Shown in pieces: positions 37,320 through 45,862 of a stretch of DNA of 64,000 nucleotides. Numbering within the stretch: the first letter of the stretch is position 1; every line of letters begins with the position of its first letter. Under the pieces are notes generated by a model. The model saw only the letters and a list, made by a program, of their open reading frames with translations, did not search any database and was not told the DNA's origin. A program made the translations under genes and the position numbers. This stretch comes from Roseovarius pacificus (GTDB lineage Bacteria; Pseudomonadota; Alphaproteobacteria; Rhodobacterales; Rhodobacteraceae). The DNA is taken from contig NZ_FRBR01000001.1 of the NCBI RefSeq assembly GCF_900142665.1, positions 1,054,001-1,118,000 on the forward strand. Direction: 5' to 3'.

Positions 37320-37806
37320 GATAGCGACCCTTCATACATCAGGCGCAATTCTACGGGTTGCGTGGGTGGCGTTCATTAACCACTGTTAAGAGCCTTGAAA
37401 TTGGGCGAACGCAGTCTGCTTACGGTCGGCAAGGAAGATCCCACTTCACAATCCGGCATGGGCCATTGCCAGAACGATGTGCGCCGCATCTCCGGCCAAA
37501 GCGCGGTGTCCGCAGATCGTCAGATGGAAAAATGTCCGCAAAAGACAGCCTGATCGCCCCCACAATCCGGACCTCCACTTGCCGCGCAGGACGGAGGCTA
37601 TGTGGGGCGCACGCTTTGCGCGTGTCTGTATCCAAAAGCGGATAAACCCCGAAAACTACGGTGCCACCGAGTGTTCAATTCCTGAATGACGCCAGCCACC
37701 AGTGCAACTCACCTGTCATCCGACATCTATCGTCTCATCGTGCAAATCGGGTCGAGCCAAGGAGGCGAGATTTCATTACATGTCTCATGCAGCGCGGCCG
37801 CGGGCA
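37320..37806. other. Non-coding region between the AhpD-like gene and the P-type ATPase gene
   Basis: No gene is recognised in these 487 bases. A TTAAC-N4-GTTAA dyad lies at 37376-37389, upstream of the leftward dehydrogenase operon. The rest shows no clear repeats. Confidence 0.5.
37376..37389. promoter_or_regulatory. TTAAC-N4-GTTAA dyad (Crp/Fnr-type site), copy 2
   Basis: TTAACCACTGTTAA, centred 63 bases upstream of the AhpD-like start codon on the minus strand. Its distance matches that of copy 3 before the ATPase gene (67 bases), as expected for a shared activator. Confidence 0.65.
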
Positions 37807-40509
37807 TTAACTGCGGTTGATGCGGTGCCGCCATCTCAGCAAGACAAGCGCGATCTGGCCTGCAACAAGCGGGGCAAGCCCCCCGGTCGCGGCCAACACC
37901 CACGCGGGTGCCGAGGCCGGCACTTCCAGCCCCAGCAGGCCAGACAGCGGCGGAAAGAAGACGGCCAGCGCCAGGAAACCGCCGGACACGCCGATCGCCC
38001 CCCAGACGAAGGGATTCTGCACCACATTGTTGCGCAGCATCGCGCTATCGACAGATCGCATATTGAAGACATGCCAGAGCCGCGCCGTGGCATAGCTCAG
38101 AAAGGCCACGGTCACGGCCTGGCCGGTCGGCATGCCATACACCGTCAGCGCCAAGGCAAAGACAGCAAGTACACTGCCGCCGATGAGCGCCGCGAAACCG
38201 CTGATTGCCCACCATTGGCCCCGCCCCAGGATCGGCTCGGTCGGGTCGCGGGGCGGCTTGTCCATGACCGAAGGTTCATCGTCGCCGATCCCCAGGGCGA
38301 GCGCGGGAAACACATCCAGCACCATGTTCAGGAACAGGATCTGCAACGGCAGAAGCGGCAAGGGCGCTCCGAAAAGCACCGCTCCCGAGACCGCCAGTAT
38401 CTGTCCCAGATTGCCCGACAGCAGGAAGATCACAAATTTACGGATGTTCAGAAAGATCGTCCGCCCCTGCCGGATCGCCATCACGATCGTCGCCAGCCGG
38501 TCATCGCGCAGCACGATGTCGGCGGCCTCGCGGGCGACATCGGTGCCGCGCAGACCCATGGCCACACCGATATTGGCCTTTTTCAACGCGGGCGCGTCGT
38601 TCACGCCATCTCCGATCATCGCAACGATATCACCAGAGTTTTGAAATGCTGTGATCAACTGCATCTTGTGGCCAGGATCGACACGGGCGAAAGCATTGAT
38701 CTGCTCGATCCGCGCCTCGTCGGTCTCTTCGAGTTGCGTACCTTCCAGTACCTCTGCCTCATCCGAATCGAGGATCCGCAACTCACACCCGATATTGCGC
38801 GCGGTGGCCACCTGATCCCCCGTTGCCATGACGACGCGAACCCCGGCAGAGCGGCAGGCCGCGATGGTTTCCGCCACATCCGCACGCGGCGGATCGTAAA
38901 AGCCGATAAGCCCCAGGAGTTCCAAATCGTCATATGGCGCCGCCTCGGTGCTGTCCGTACTCTTGCGGGCAACGGCCAGAATGCGCAGCCCGGCGCCGGC
39001 CATATCCTCGTTGCGGCGCAGCCAGGCTTCGCGCGCGTCGTCATCCATCGGCTCGGTCACCTCGCCCTGCACCTGCCCTGTAGCCCTGGCGATCACCGCC
39101 TCAGGTGCGCCTTTGACGGCAACAAGATACCCCGCCTCACTTTCATGGAAGGTCGCCATCATTCTGGTATCCGAGGAAAAGCTCTCCTCACGCGCCTCCG
39201 GCATCTCTTTCAGCAGGGCGGTGCGGTCCATGTCCGCATCGCGACCCGCGAACAAAAGCGCGACTTCCATCGGATCGCCATCTGCGTCATCCCCATCCCC
39301 GGCCATCTCGACGTTGTTGCACAGCACACCGACCAGCAAGGCTTCCATCAGTGCCGGTGCGTCGGCCGGATCGATCTTTTTGCCGTCGCGTTTGAACGTC
39401 CCATCTTCGTCAGAGCCGATCGTGATGTCGCCTTCGGCCAGAGCGACGCATCGCACGGTCATCCGGTTCTCGGTCAGCGTTCCCGTCTTGTCCGTCAGGA
39501 TCACCGTGGTCGCACCCAAGGTCTCCACAGCCGACAGTTGCCGCACCAATGCCTGCCGCTTCGCCATCCGCCACATGCCCCGGCCAAGAGCGATGGTGGC
39601 AACGACGGGCAAACCCTCTGGCACCGCCGCAATCGCCAGAACAATCCCCGTCTCGATCATCAGCGCCGTGTCTTCGCCTGCCGCAATGCCCGTCAGGGCG
39701 ACGACAGCACCAACACCTGCCACCAGCCAGATCAGGCGTTTGCCCAGCCCTTCCAGCCGCTGCTGCAAGGGGGCGATATCTTTTTCCGCCTGTTCCACCA
39801 TTTCCGAAATCCGTCCGATCTCGGTCCTCGGTCCAGTGGCCACAACCACGCCGCGCCCTTCGCCACGGCTGATCCCGGTCCCACGAAAGGCCATGTTGCT
39901 CCGCTCCGCAAGAGGCACCTCATCGCCTTCCAGCGGTTCAGTCCGTTTGCCGACCGGCTCGGATTCGCCGGTCAACGCGGATTCATTGGCTTGCAGGGTT
40001 TCGGCCTGGATCAACCGCATGTCGGCGGTCACTACTTCGCCCTCGCGCAACAAGACGATATCGCCGGGAACCAGGTCGCTCGCTTCGACTTTTTCTTCCA
40101 CGCCACCACGAAGAACCCGCGTCGTCATCTGGCCCATCTTTTGCAGGGCTTCCATTGACCGCACGGCAGACAATTCGGTGAGAAAGCCGATCCCGCCGTT
40201 GATGATCAGCGCCGCAGCGATCGCGATTGCCTCGACCATCTGACCAAAAACCGCCGCCACACCCGACGCCAGCAGGAGCAGGATTACGACAAGACTCCTG
40301 AACTGGTTGAGGAGAATCGCCCAAAGGCTTTTGCGCTGCGTGGCCATGAGGCGGTTCGGACCGTATTTCCGATGTCTCTCATGGACGTCTTCGGCGGAAA
40401 GGCCCTGATCGGGAGCTACGCCTTCGGCGGCGAGCACATCCTCCACGCGCTTGCCATACAGGGGCGTTCCGACCTGCCTCGCCTCCTTTACCTCCGGTCC
40501 GTTCGCCAT
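37807..40509 (-). CDS. P2-type cation-transporting ATPase
   Basis: A 900-residue P-type ATPase with an N-terminal cation_ATPase_N domain, the actuator TGES (NESALTGESEPVGKR), the VPEGLP ion-site motif in helix M4 (AIAAVPEGLPVVATIALGRG), the phosphorylated aspartate in DKTGTLTENRM and the hinge MIGDGVNDAPALKKANIGVA. Six C-terminal helices follow. The PEGL motif places it with Ca2+/Mn2+-like or Na+/K+-like P2 pumps rather than heavy-metal P1B pumps. It has its own promoter with a TTAAC-N4-GTTAA dyad. Related ATPases occur in hypoxia-linked gene blocks of alphaproteobacteria, in my recollection. Confidence 0.9.
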   Translation of the reverse strand: MANGPEVKEARQVGTPLYGKRVEDVLAAEGVAPDQGLSAEDVHERHRKYGPNRLMATQRKSLWAILLNQFRSLVVILLLLASGVAAVFGQMVEAIAIAAALIINGGIGFLTELSAVRSMEALQKMGQMTTRVLRGGVEEKVEASDLVPGDIVLLREGEVVTADMRLIQAETLQANESALTGESEPVGKRTEPLEGDEVPLAERSNMAFRGTGISRGEGRGVVVATGPRTEIGRISEMVEQAEKDIAPLQQRLEGLGKRLIWLVAGVGAVVALTGIAAGEDTALMIETGIVLAIAAVPEGLPVVATIALGRGMWRMAKRQALVRQLSAVETLGATTVILTDKTGTLTENRMTVRCVALAEGDITIGSDEDGTFKRDGKKIDPADAPALMEALLVGVLCNNVEMAGDGDDADGDPMEVALLFAGRDADMDRTALLKEMPEAREESFSSDTRMMATFHESEAGYLVAVKGAPEAVIARATGQVQGEVTEPMDDDAREAWLRRNEDMAGAGLRILAVARKSTDSTEAAPYDDLELLGLIGFYDPPRADVAETIAACRSAGVRVVMATGDQVATARNIGCELRILDSDEAEVLEGTQLEETDEARIEQINAFARVDPGHKMQLITAFQNSGDIVAMIGDGVNDAPALKKANIGVAMGLRGTDVAREAADIVLRDDRLATIVMAIRQGRTIFLNIRKFVIFLLSGNLGQILAVSGAVLFGAPLPLLPLQILFLNMVLDVFPALALGIGDDEPSVMDKPPRDPTEPILGRGQWWAISGFAALIGGSVLAVFALALTVYGMPTGQAVTVAFLSYATARLWHVFNMRSVDSAMLRNNVVQNPFVWGAIGVSGGFLALAVFFPPLSGLLGLEVPASAPAWVLAATGGLAPLVAGQIALVLLRWRHRINRS

Positions 40510-40567
40510 GCACTGCCCCTGACGTCCTCACGATACAATAGCGGATCGCATTTCCCCCATATACCAC

Positions 40568-40585
40568 CATTAACGCGCGTTAATG
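40568..40585. promoter_or_regulatory. TTAAC-N4-GTTAA dyad (Crp/Fnr-type site), copy 3
   Basis: CATTAACGCGCGTTAATG, a perfect 18-base palindrome centred 67 bases upstream of the ATPase start codon on the minus strand. Best copy of the three in this block. Confidence 0.7.
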
Positions 40586-40743
40586 ACCCGAAGTTTCCCA
40601 TATGCTGAACTTTACGCGGTGTACCACGGACTGCCCTTGTTCGCCTGATTGAAATGCAAAGACCGGAGATCGAGCATGAGACGTCTCGATGAGATCGACA
40701 GGGCATCGGAGAAAGGCGGGGATGCTTTCCGCACCGAACTCAA

Positions 40744-40875
40744 CAGGTTGCACCGGTCGGCCATATCGGCGAACCAGAGGATATCGTGGCGGGGATCGCC
40801 AATCTCGCCTCCGACGATGCGAAATTCGTCACCGGCAGCGAACTGGTGATCGATGGCGGCTATACTGCGCAATAG
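40744..40875 (+). pseudogene. C-terminal remnant of an SDR oxidoreductase
   Basis: Translation gives QQVAPVGHIGEPEDIVAGIA, NLASDDAKFVTG and SELVIDGGYTAQ followed by TAG, the standard C-terminus of FabG-like short-chain dehydrogenases. In-frame upstream sequence has no SDR similarity and meets a TGA at 40690-40692. Only the last 43 residues survive. A small open frame starting ATG at 40676 (RRLDEIDRASEKGGDAF) precedes it in another frame and is not recognised. Confidence 0.75.
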
Positions 40876-41007
40876 CGCCGCCGTCGCATTACTCCGGCGT
40901 TACACCGGGCCAAACGCTCGCCTCCCGCCGTTTACATCGGCTGATTTACGCCTTGCTGAAAGTCTCTGCAATTCCACGCACCAGGTCAGGATCCGGAGCT
41001 TTAGGGA

Positions 41008-41424
41008 ATGAACGTAGACAGGATCATGCAAACCAAGATCACGAAGGTCACGTCACAAACATGGGTCTGCGCCGCGGCGGCGCTGATGGAGGCCGCCGAC
41101 ATAGGGCTGTTGCCGGTGTGCAAAGACGGTCGGCTCGTCGGGGTCGTCACCGACCGTGATATCGTGCTTCGGTTGATGTCCGGAAGTAGCGTCAGGGCCG
41201 ATATGCCCATCGGCAGTATCATGTCCGAACCCGTGGTGACTTGCCGCCAGACCGACAGCATCGAACATGTGGCGGGGGTCATGGGCGATCATCAGTTTCG
41301 CCGGTTGATTGTCCTCGACAATGACGGAGGACTCGCCGGCATCGTATCGGTCGGCGACATCGCACGCGATGCCAGCGAAATCATCGCCGGCGAAGCTCTG
41401 GGAGAAATCGTCGAGATCCGGTGA
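41008..41424 (+). CDS. Two-CBS-domain protein
   Basis: A 138-residue protein made of a tandem CBS (Bateman) pair: MQTKITKVTSQTWVCAAAAL with LLPVCKDGRLVGVVTDRDIV, then IMSEPVVTCRQTDSIEHVAG with RRLIVLDNDGGLAGIVSVGD. Such modules bind AMP, ATP or related nucleotides and report energy state. It converges with the Crp/Fnr gene (6 bases between stops). Similar stand-alone CBS proteins accompany stress or low-oxygen gene sets in alphaproteobacteria. Partner unknown. Confidence 0.9.
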   Translation: MNVDRIMQTKITKVTSQTWVCAAAALMEAADIGLLPVCKDGRLVGVVTDRDIVLRLMSGSSVRADMPIGSIMSEPVVTCRQTDSIEHVAGVMGDHQFRRLIVLDNDGGLAGIVSVGDIARDASEIIAGEALGEIVEIR

Positions 41425-41430
41425 CACGCG

Positions 41431-42129
41431 TCAGGCGGGCTGTTTCAGTATGATCTCCGACCGGAGGAGTTCAAGATTCACATTGGCCATGCGGCAGATC
41501 GCATCGAGATTAATGATCTCGACCTTTGTCCGCCCGCTCGCCCTGACCAGACCGCTGCGGGCAAAGCGGCGCAACGTGCGGCAGACATGCACGTTTGACA
41601 GGCCAGTGAACTGTCCGATCTGCGTTTGGGTCATGGGGATACTGAAAATGGCCTCCTGTGTCTTTCCGGTCGCTTCCATCCTGAGAAAAAACTCCAACAA
41701 GGCATAGCAAACCCGTTGTTCAGCGGTGCCATGCCCAAGGCGCAGCAGCAGTTCAGCAGTCCTCGACTGTGAAACTACGATGTTTGCGGCAAGATGGCTG
41801 CGCAGCACGGCAGCTTCGGGCTGGGCACCGTTGACCATCTCTTCGGTAAATTTCAGATACCGCACGTCGTTCAACGCTTCCGCGCTGTATGGCAATGTCG
41901 TTGCACGGCTCGACCCGACCAAGGCGAAATCGTCATCCATCAGTACGTCAATTATCTGGGTTTCACCATCATCAAGGGATTTTGTCAGCGCCACCCAACC
42001 TTCAACGATCAGGAGAAAGAAACTTACCCTGTCACCCTCACGCGCGATAGTATCACCCGGCTTCGCCCGTTTCTCGCGCAGGTCGGAGCACAATCCCGTC
42101 AGAACGTCGCGCATATCCCGAACTTGCAT
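41431..42129 (-). CDS. Crp/Fnr-family transcriptional regulator
   Basis: A 232-residue regulator with an N-terminal cyclic-nucleotide-binding-like beta roll (about 15-125: KPGDTIAREGDRVSFFLLIV, EGWVALTKSLDDG), a long dimer helix and a C-terminal winged HTH (MTQTQIGQFTGLSNVHVCRT, then LRRFARSGLV). It lacks the N-terminal Cys cluster of an Fe-S Fnr, so it does not sense oxygen by that means. The recognition helix (SNVHVCR) departs from the E--SR of Fnr. It is the obvious candidate to bind the TTAAC-N4-GTTAA sites in this block, by location only. Confidence 0.9.
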   Translation of the reverse strand: MQVRDMRDVLTGLCSDLREKRAKPGDTIAREGDRVSFFLLIVEGWVALTKSLDDGETQIIDVLMDDDFALVGSSRATTLPYSAEALNDVRYLKFTEEMVNGAQPEAAVLRSHLAANIVVSQSRTAELLLRLGHGTAEQRVCYALLEFFLRMEATGKTQEAIFSIPMTQTQIGQFTGLSNVHVCRTLRRFARSGLVRASGRTKVEIINLDAICRMANVNLELLRSEIILKQPA

Positions 42130-42512
42130 ATCGCCTCCTCCCTGTCTGGTAGCGGTAGATGCATCTGCGCTAAGAAACTACCGCAGCCCTTCCCGCAAAG
42201 CGCATGCGGAAAGTTTGACCGCGGATAACAGAGCCCTCTTGAATCAGAGTCCGATTAGGCTTCTGTCTTGCGCATTCTACCCATAGTCCCTGCAACGGAT
42301 CAACTTTGGGCTGTGTCGGCACGACTTATGGAACAGCATACATAACCGGCCCCGTATTGGGGTGATCGGCATCCATGTTTGGATGCCGTTCCACAGACAA
42401 ACTGCCGTTTGTCGCTTGCGGTTGAATTGCGGTTGAATTGCGGAACAGTTTTCACCGAAAATCGCCGGATTTCTGAAGAAACCCAACAAAACCCGGATTT
42501 TAAACCTTGAAA
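42130..42512. other. Non-coding region between the Crp/Fnr gene and attL, with two adjacent hairpins
   Basis: Holds CGGCATCC-ATGTTT-GGATGCCG at 42367-42388 and GACAAAC-TGCC-GTTTGTC at 42396-42413, both perfect inverted repeats. They are followed by an 11-base tandem (TTGCGGTTGAA twice) at about 42416-42437. Before the element inserted this was the sequence just downstream of tRNA-Phe, so the hairpins may have ended that transcript. Confidence 0.5.
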
Positions 42513-42558
42513 ATGGTGCCCGGGGGCGGAATCAAACCACCGACACGAGGATTTTCAA
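42513..42558. repeat. attL: displaced 3' half of tRNA-Phe
   Basis: Identical to 57217-57262 except A for G at 42534 (57238 on the right). It spans the CCA end to the anticodon loop of tRNA-Phe. It is the original chromosomal 3' end, now cut off from the 5' half. The crossover lies somewhere inside the repeat. Confidence 0.9.
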
Positions 42559-42603
42559 CCCTCAGTCTATTTGCCATTTTTTCTTATATATTCAAATAGG
42601 TAA

Positions 42604-42621
42604 GGCCCCCGTTAGGGGGCC
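42604..42621. repeat. GTTA-loop hairpin 1 (7-bp stem)
   Basis: GGCCCCC-GTTA-GGGGGCC, between attL and the integrase stop; may terminate the leftward integrase transcript. Member of the element's GTTA-loop hairpin family. Confidence 0.7.
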
Positions 42622-42622
42622 A

Positions 42623-42645
42623 TTTTGCCATGCTTTTGCCATGCT
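42623..42645. repeat. Duplicated TTTTGCCATGC next to attL (likely integrase arm sites)
   Basis: Two head-to-tail copies of TTTTGCCATGC, then T. The same 23-base block in the same orientation occurs near the other end at 57080-57102. Short direct repeats close to both att sites are the usual form of tyrosine-integrase arm-binding sites. Confidence 0.65.
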
Positions 42646-42696
42646 TTTTATGTGCTATTTCCCTGCCATGGCAATAAAACAGCACATCCCCCACGC

Positions 42697-43896
42697 TCAA
42701 AGGGCCATTTTCTCAAGCACGGCTGCGGCATCATCCGGGAACAGGTGACCGTATTCGCGCATGGTAAATGCCGGATCGTGATGCCCCATGTAGACTTGTA
42801 ATTGCTTAAGGTTCGCCCCGGCTGCGATCAGGCGCGAGGCGTAGGCGTGGCGGATGGCATGGAAGCCCCAATTCTCAACCGGCGTTAGCCGGGAATCCTC
42901 ACCACCCGCCGTAAGTTCGTTCGCACGGGCAATCCACTTTTTCAGCATCCGGTTATGAAGGTTCCCGATGCTGCGGGGAGTCCCCTCTTCTGAGGCGAAG
43001 GCCAGTTCATGCGGGGCCTTCTCAAGGTGCTTTTCCATGACGACCCTCAAAGCTGCGCTTAGCGGAATGTCGCGCCGCCCCGCCAAACTCTTGGGCCGCT
43101 TGATCCGCCCGTTTTCATCCGCCGTCTGCCGGATGCGAACCACCCCCTTCGTCGCGTCGAAGTCGCAGGCCGGAAATGCGCGGGCCTCTGAAATCCGCGC
43201 GCCGGTTTCGGCAAGGAAGTAGGCCAAAGGACGATACGTGACCCACGCCCGCCGCGTCCCGGCGTGGCGGTCTTCTGCAAGGCTGTCAGCGGCCCTCAGG
43301 AGCGTGTATACTTGATCTGGGGTGTATACCTCTTCCGCCTTGTCCTGCTCCTCTGCCCGGACGCTGGCGGGCTTCTCAAGCACCATTTCAGGGACAGGCA
43401 CGGAACGGACCTCTTCCCGCACTGCGTATTTCAGAATCTGGCGGGTGAGTTTTAGCGCCTTGTTCGTCCGATCATAGGTCGCACCCTTCGCATACATCGC
43501 CTCCACGAGATACTTGAGCGCATGCCGATCAACGCCATTCGCAGTCGCGCCACCCTTGAATTCAAGGTGAGGCAAAATGTGCTCTTCTAGAAGAGACTCG
43601 TATCCTCGAATAGTGATCGGCTCGCGGGCATCGCGGTCAATTCGGGGCGTCTTAAGATCGGTGATGAAATCCGCCGCCAGATCACGAAAAGCACGGGAGC
43701 CGAGTTGCTTGACTTCCAGCGCCGTTAGCTCTTGCGTCTCGTGTAGCTGCGCCATTTCGGCGGCATGACTCTTTGCATCGCGCTTCATGTCGAATGATTT
43801 TTCGCGCCACTTTTCGCCCTCTTTCCACTTTGAAAGGTACTTCTTTTTCTTCTTACCGCCCTTAGTCGGCACTAACTTTTCGGTTACATACGCCAT
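42697..43896 (-). CDS. int: Tyrosine recombinase / integrase
   Basis: A 399-residue phage-type integrase with an N-terminal arm-binding domain rich in Lys (PTKGGKKKKKYLSKWKEGEK), a SAM-like core-binding domain (about 90-190) and a C-terminal catalytic domain. Active-site motifs: first Arg in ETGARISEARAF, Lys region KRPKSLAGRRDIPLS, HAIRHAYASRL (His-x-x-Arg), and the box ending MGHHDPAFTMREYGHLF with the nucleophilic Tyr. I chose the ATG at 43896 (MAYVTEKL); an in-frame extension to 43998 exists but has no ribosome site. It lies next to attL reading towards it and should carry out integration and excision at tRNA-Phe. Confidence 0.93.
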   Translation of the reverse strand: MAYVTEKLVPTKGGKKKKKYLSKWKEGEKWREKSFDMKRDAKSHAAEMAQLHETQELTALEVKQLGSRAFRDLAADFITDLKTPRIDRDAREPITIRGYESLLEEHILPHLEFKGGATANGVDRHALKYLVEAMYAKGATYDRTNKALKLTRQILKYAVREEVRSVPVPEMVLEKPASVRAEEQDKAEEVYTPDQVYTLLRAADSLAEDRHAGTRRAWVTYRPLAYFLAETGARISEARAFPACDFDATKGVVRIRQTADENGRIKRPKSLAGRRDIPLSAALRVVMEKHLEKAPHELAFASEEGTPRSIGNLHNRMLKKWIARANELTAGGEDSRLTPVENWGFHAIRHAYASRLIAAGANLKQLQVYMGHHDPAFTMREYGHLFPDDAAAVLEKMAL

Positions 43897-44002
43897 TTTG
43901 CCACTACCTGATTCCTCTTGTCGGCTTATTGGTAGCGCGCCACGGAAAGAACAGCAAGCCCGGTTCCTTCCGAATCGGCCCCAACCGTTCTGCTTCACAG
44001 AT

Positions 44003-44031
44003 TTGACTTTTTGTCAATATTAATTTATCAC
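44003..44031 (+). promoter_or_regulatory. Promoter with overlapping inverted repeat, small-gene operon
   Basis: TTGACT (44003-44008), 17-base spacer, TATCAC (44026-44031). The -35 is part of a perfect inverted repeat TTGAC-TTTTT-GTCAA (44003-44017), which is a likely repressor site. It precedes the rightward gene set starting at 44080. Confidence 0.5.
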
Positions 44032-44079
44032 ATCCTCATAAATCGAAGAAAATTCCCAGAAATTGAGGAAGAGCAACCA

Positions 44080-44577
44080 GTGTATATTACGCAGCATTTG
44101 TACGCCCGAGAAACGGGCAGAGTCGTGGAGACCGCATGCGCGCGGCTGAAAACCGTGCCCCACATTAACGGCGGGCGGGGCGTGCATCATTACCATGTCG
44201 CCGCCGCCCTGCCGACATTGCGCCCGCGCGAGTATGACAGCATCCCCGCGCTAGTTCTCTGCGCTACTCCACCAGAGGACTCGTTGTATGTCGGTGGCCC
44301 CGAGGCCCTGCCGATGGCGCGGGCGCTGATCGAATGGTTGCCAGAAGAGCCGCGCGAACGATTCCGCGCGGTGCAAAATAGTTTCGTGGTCGCACTGGCG
44401 AATAGCAACGTATGCGCCGCGCCGGTGGTGGAGAATATCGAGACCCTGCGCGTCCTGATCGTTTTGCAGCCCGATATTTTGCGGTGGATTTTCAGGTGCG
44501 GAGACGTGCCGGACATGGACCGCCTCGCGCCTGCCTTCGCTATCGTCAACAACAGCAGTGAGGCCCTTGCAGCATGA
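44080..44577 (+). CDS. Hypothetical protein of the element
   Basis: 165 residues from a GTG at 44080 chosen because GAGGAAG lies about 9 bases upstream (VYITQHLYARETGRVVETAC). I recognise no family. It has a His-rich patch (HINGGRGVHHYHVAAALPTL) and a mixed alpha/beta look with no membrane segment. It begins a run of six rightward genes, most of them overlapping, that follow the integrase on the opposite strand. The stop overlaps the next start (ATGA). Function unknown. Confidence 0.65.
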   Translation: MYITQHLYARETGRVVETACARLKTVPHINGGRGVHHYHVAAALPTLRPREYDSIPALVLCATPPEDSLYVGGPEALPMARALIEWLPEEPRERFRAVQNSFVVALANSNVCAAPVVENIETLRVLIVLQPDILRWIFRCGDVPDMDRLAPAFAIVNNSSEALAA

Positions 44578-45071
44578 CAGACCACGCTAATTTTTTGAGT
44601 ATTGTCGAACATTCCGAGACCGTCGCGGCCCGGTGGGCGGAGCTTGTCCAGAAGGCCGTCACAGATGCCCGCGAAAGGGGTGTCACGCTAGAGCCTGCTG
44701 ACTGTCTCGACATTCGCGAGCTACGACTCGCCGCCATGGGGAATCCGCTTGATGAAGATAACTACCAGAGCGAGCTAATGGGCCTCCCCGCGCTGTCCGA
44801 TGCCGCGATGCGAAAGGCGATCAAGGAAGGCGATCAGGAGGCCCGCGCAGCCGCCGTTGCCGACATCAACAGAGGTAAGGATACCGTCCACCCGGACAGG
44901 CAGGTGAATGATGCCGCGCGCCGTATCAGTCGCGCCAGAGAATTGGGCATCGCTACGCCGCCGCCGGAACAGGATTCGCGCAGTCGCTCCGAAAGGTTGG
45001 AGGCTCTTAAAGGTATCGCCAGTCCGGCGGAACGGCTGGCAACGGCGCGGCGTTGGGGGCTGGTAGCATGA
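44574..45071 (+). CDS. Hypothetical protein of the element
   Basis: 165 residues, starting by ATGA overlap with the previous gene. The sequence is mostly helical and charged (VEHSETVAARWAELVQKAVT; NDAARRISRARELGIATPPP). It has no signal peptide or membrane helix, and no known domain is recognised. The C-terminal half (SPAERLATARRWGLVA) resembles small phage-encoded helical proteins only in composition. Co-translated with its neighbours. Function unknown. Confidence 0.65.
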   Translation: MTDHANFLSIVEHSETVAARWAELVQKAVTDARERGVTLEPADCLDIRELRLAAMGNPLDEDNYQSELMGLPALSDAAMRKAIKEGDQEARAAAVADINRGKDTVHPDRQVNDAARRISRARELGIATPPPEQDSRSRSERLEALKGIASPAERLATARRWGLVA

Positions 45072-45361
45072 ACAACGTTGATCGCATCATAAACACCATT
45101 CGGCGCGAATACCCCCACGCGGTGAAAGGGGGCACTTTCAGAGGCCTTTTCCGTGCGAATGACGGGGGTCTAGTAGAGGCCCCAGCCGGTCCGCCCGTGC
45201 AGGCCGGACCCGCCGGGGGCTTTGTATTCGTGCCGGATTCTACGGTCCTTTCAGCCGCCGAATACAGCGCCATTTGCGCGGCGCTGGACGGTGCCGTTCT
45301 GTCAACCGCAGACCGTAAGCGCAACGCGCTGCGGGCGCGGGCTATCGATTCCCATGGATGA
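45068..45361 (+). CDS. Hypothetical protein of the element
   Basis: 97 residues from an ATG that overlaps the upstream stop (ATGA). The protein (MNNVDRIINTIRREYPHAVK, then GGTFRGLFRANDG) includes a Pro/Gly-rich middle (EAPAGPPVQAGPAGG) and a basic end. No family recognised. Its stop lies inside the next gene's start region (8-base overlap). Confidence 0.6.
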   Translation: MNNVDRIINTIRREYPHAVKGGTFRGLFRANDGGLVEAPAGPPVQAGPAGGFVFVPDSTVLSAAEYSAICAALDGAVLSTADRKRNALRARAIDSHG

Positions 45362-45620
45362 CAGTATCTTTGACGATCCGGGATCAGTGGTGACCTTCGT
45401 CGGCGGAGGTGACGCGACTAACTATGACCCCGAGCTAGCCCTTGCGCATCTAAGCAAGGCCGAACGCAAAAAGGCTGTCGCCAAGCGAAAAGCCCATGCC
45501 GAAAAGATCAGGCGCTGGCAGGAGGCGCGCAGCGACTGGACGCCCGAAATGGTCGCCGCTGAAAATGAAGAACTTGAGCGCCAAAAGCAGGCGATCCTTG
45601 AGGCCCGTCATGCAGCTTAG
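45354..45620 (+). CDS. Hypothetical protein with helical charged C-terminus
   Basis: 88 residues starting at the ATG at 45354 (MDDSIFDDPGSVVTFVGGGD). The second half is a long charged helix (LSKAERKKAVAKRKAHAEKI, RRWQEARSDWTPEMVAAENE), likely a coiled coil. It overlaps both neighbours by 8-11 bases. Similar small helical proteins occur ahead of replication or packaging genes in phages, but I cannot assign it. Confidence 0.6.
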   Translation: MDDSIFDDPGSVVTFVGGGDATNYDPELALAHLSKAERKKAVAKRKAHAEKIRRWQEARSDWTPEMVAAENEELERQKQAILEARHAA

Positions 45621-45774
45621 CCGAATGGAAACAGCCATTGAACGTATGCACCGCCGCGCGGCGTTGTGGCACGCGGCGCGGCTGGCCTGCGGCACGTGGG
45701 GCGAATTTCGGGCCGCTTGGCCTTCGATCCAGCGCGCCGTTGATGCGCAACTCGCGCGAGAGTTCGGGGCCTAG
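45610..45774 (+). CDS. Small hypothetical protein
   Basis: 54 residues from the ATG at 45610, or from 45625 if the second Met is used (MQLSRMETAIERMHRRAALW, then HAARLACGTWGEFRAAWPSI). Basic and helical. It overlaps the preceding gene by 11 bases, which supports it being translated. No family recognised. Confidence 0.5.
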   Translation: MQLSRMETAIERMHRRAALWHAARLACGTWGEFRAAWPSIQRAVDAQLAREFGA

Positions 45775-45862
45775 CCCAAAATACCGCCCCGAACCGGCGG
45801 CGGGGGTCTCCGCCATATGGTCCCCGCCGCCGGATCATCCCAAAATTTACAGGATAACAAAT

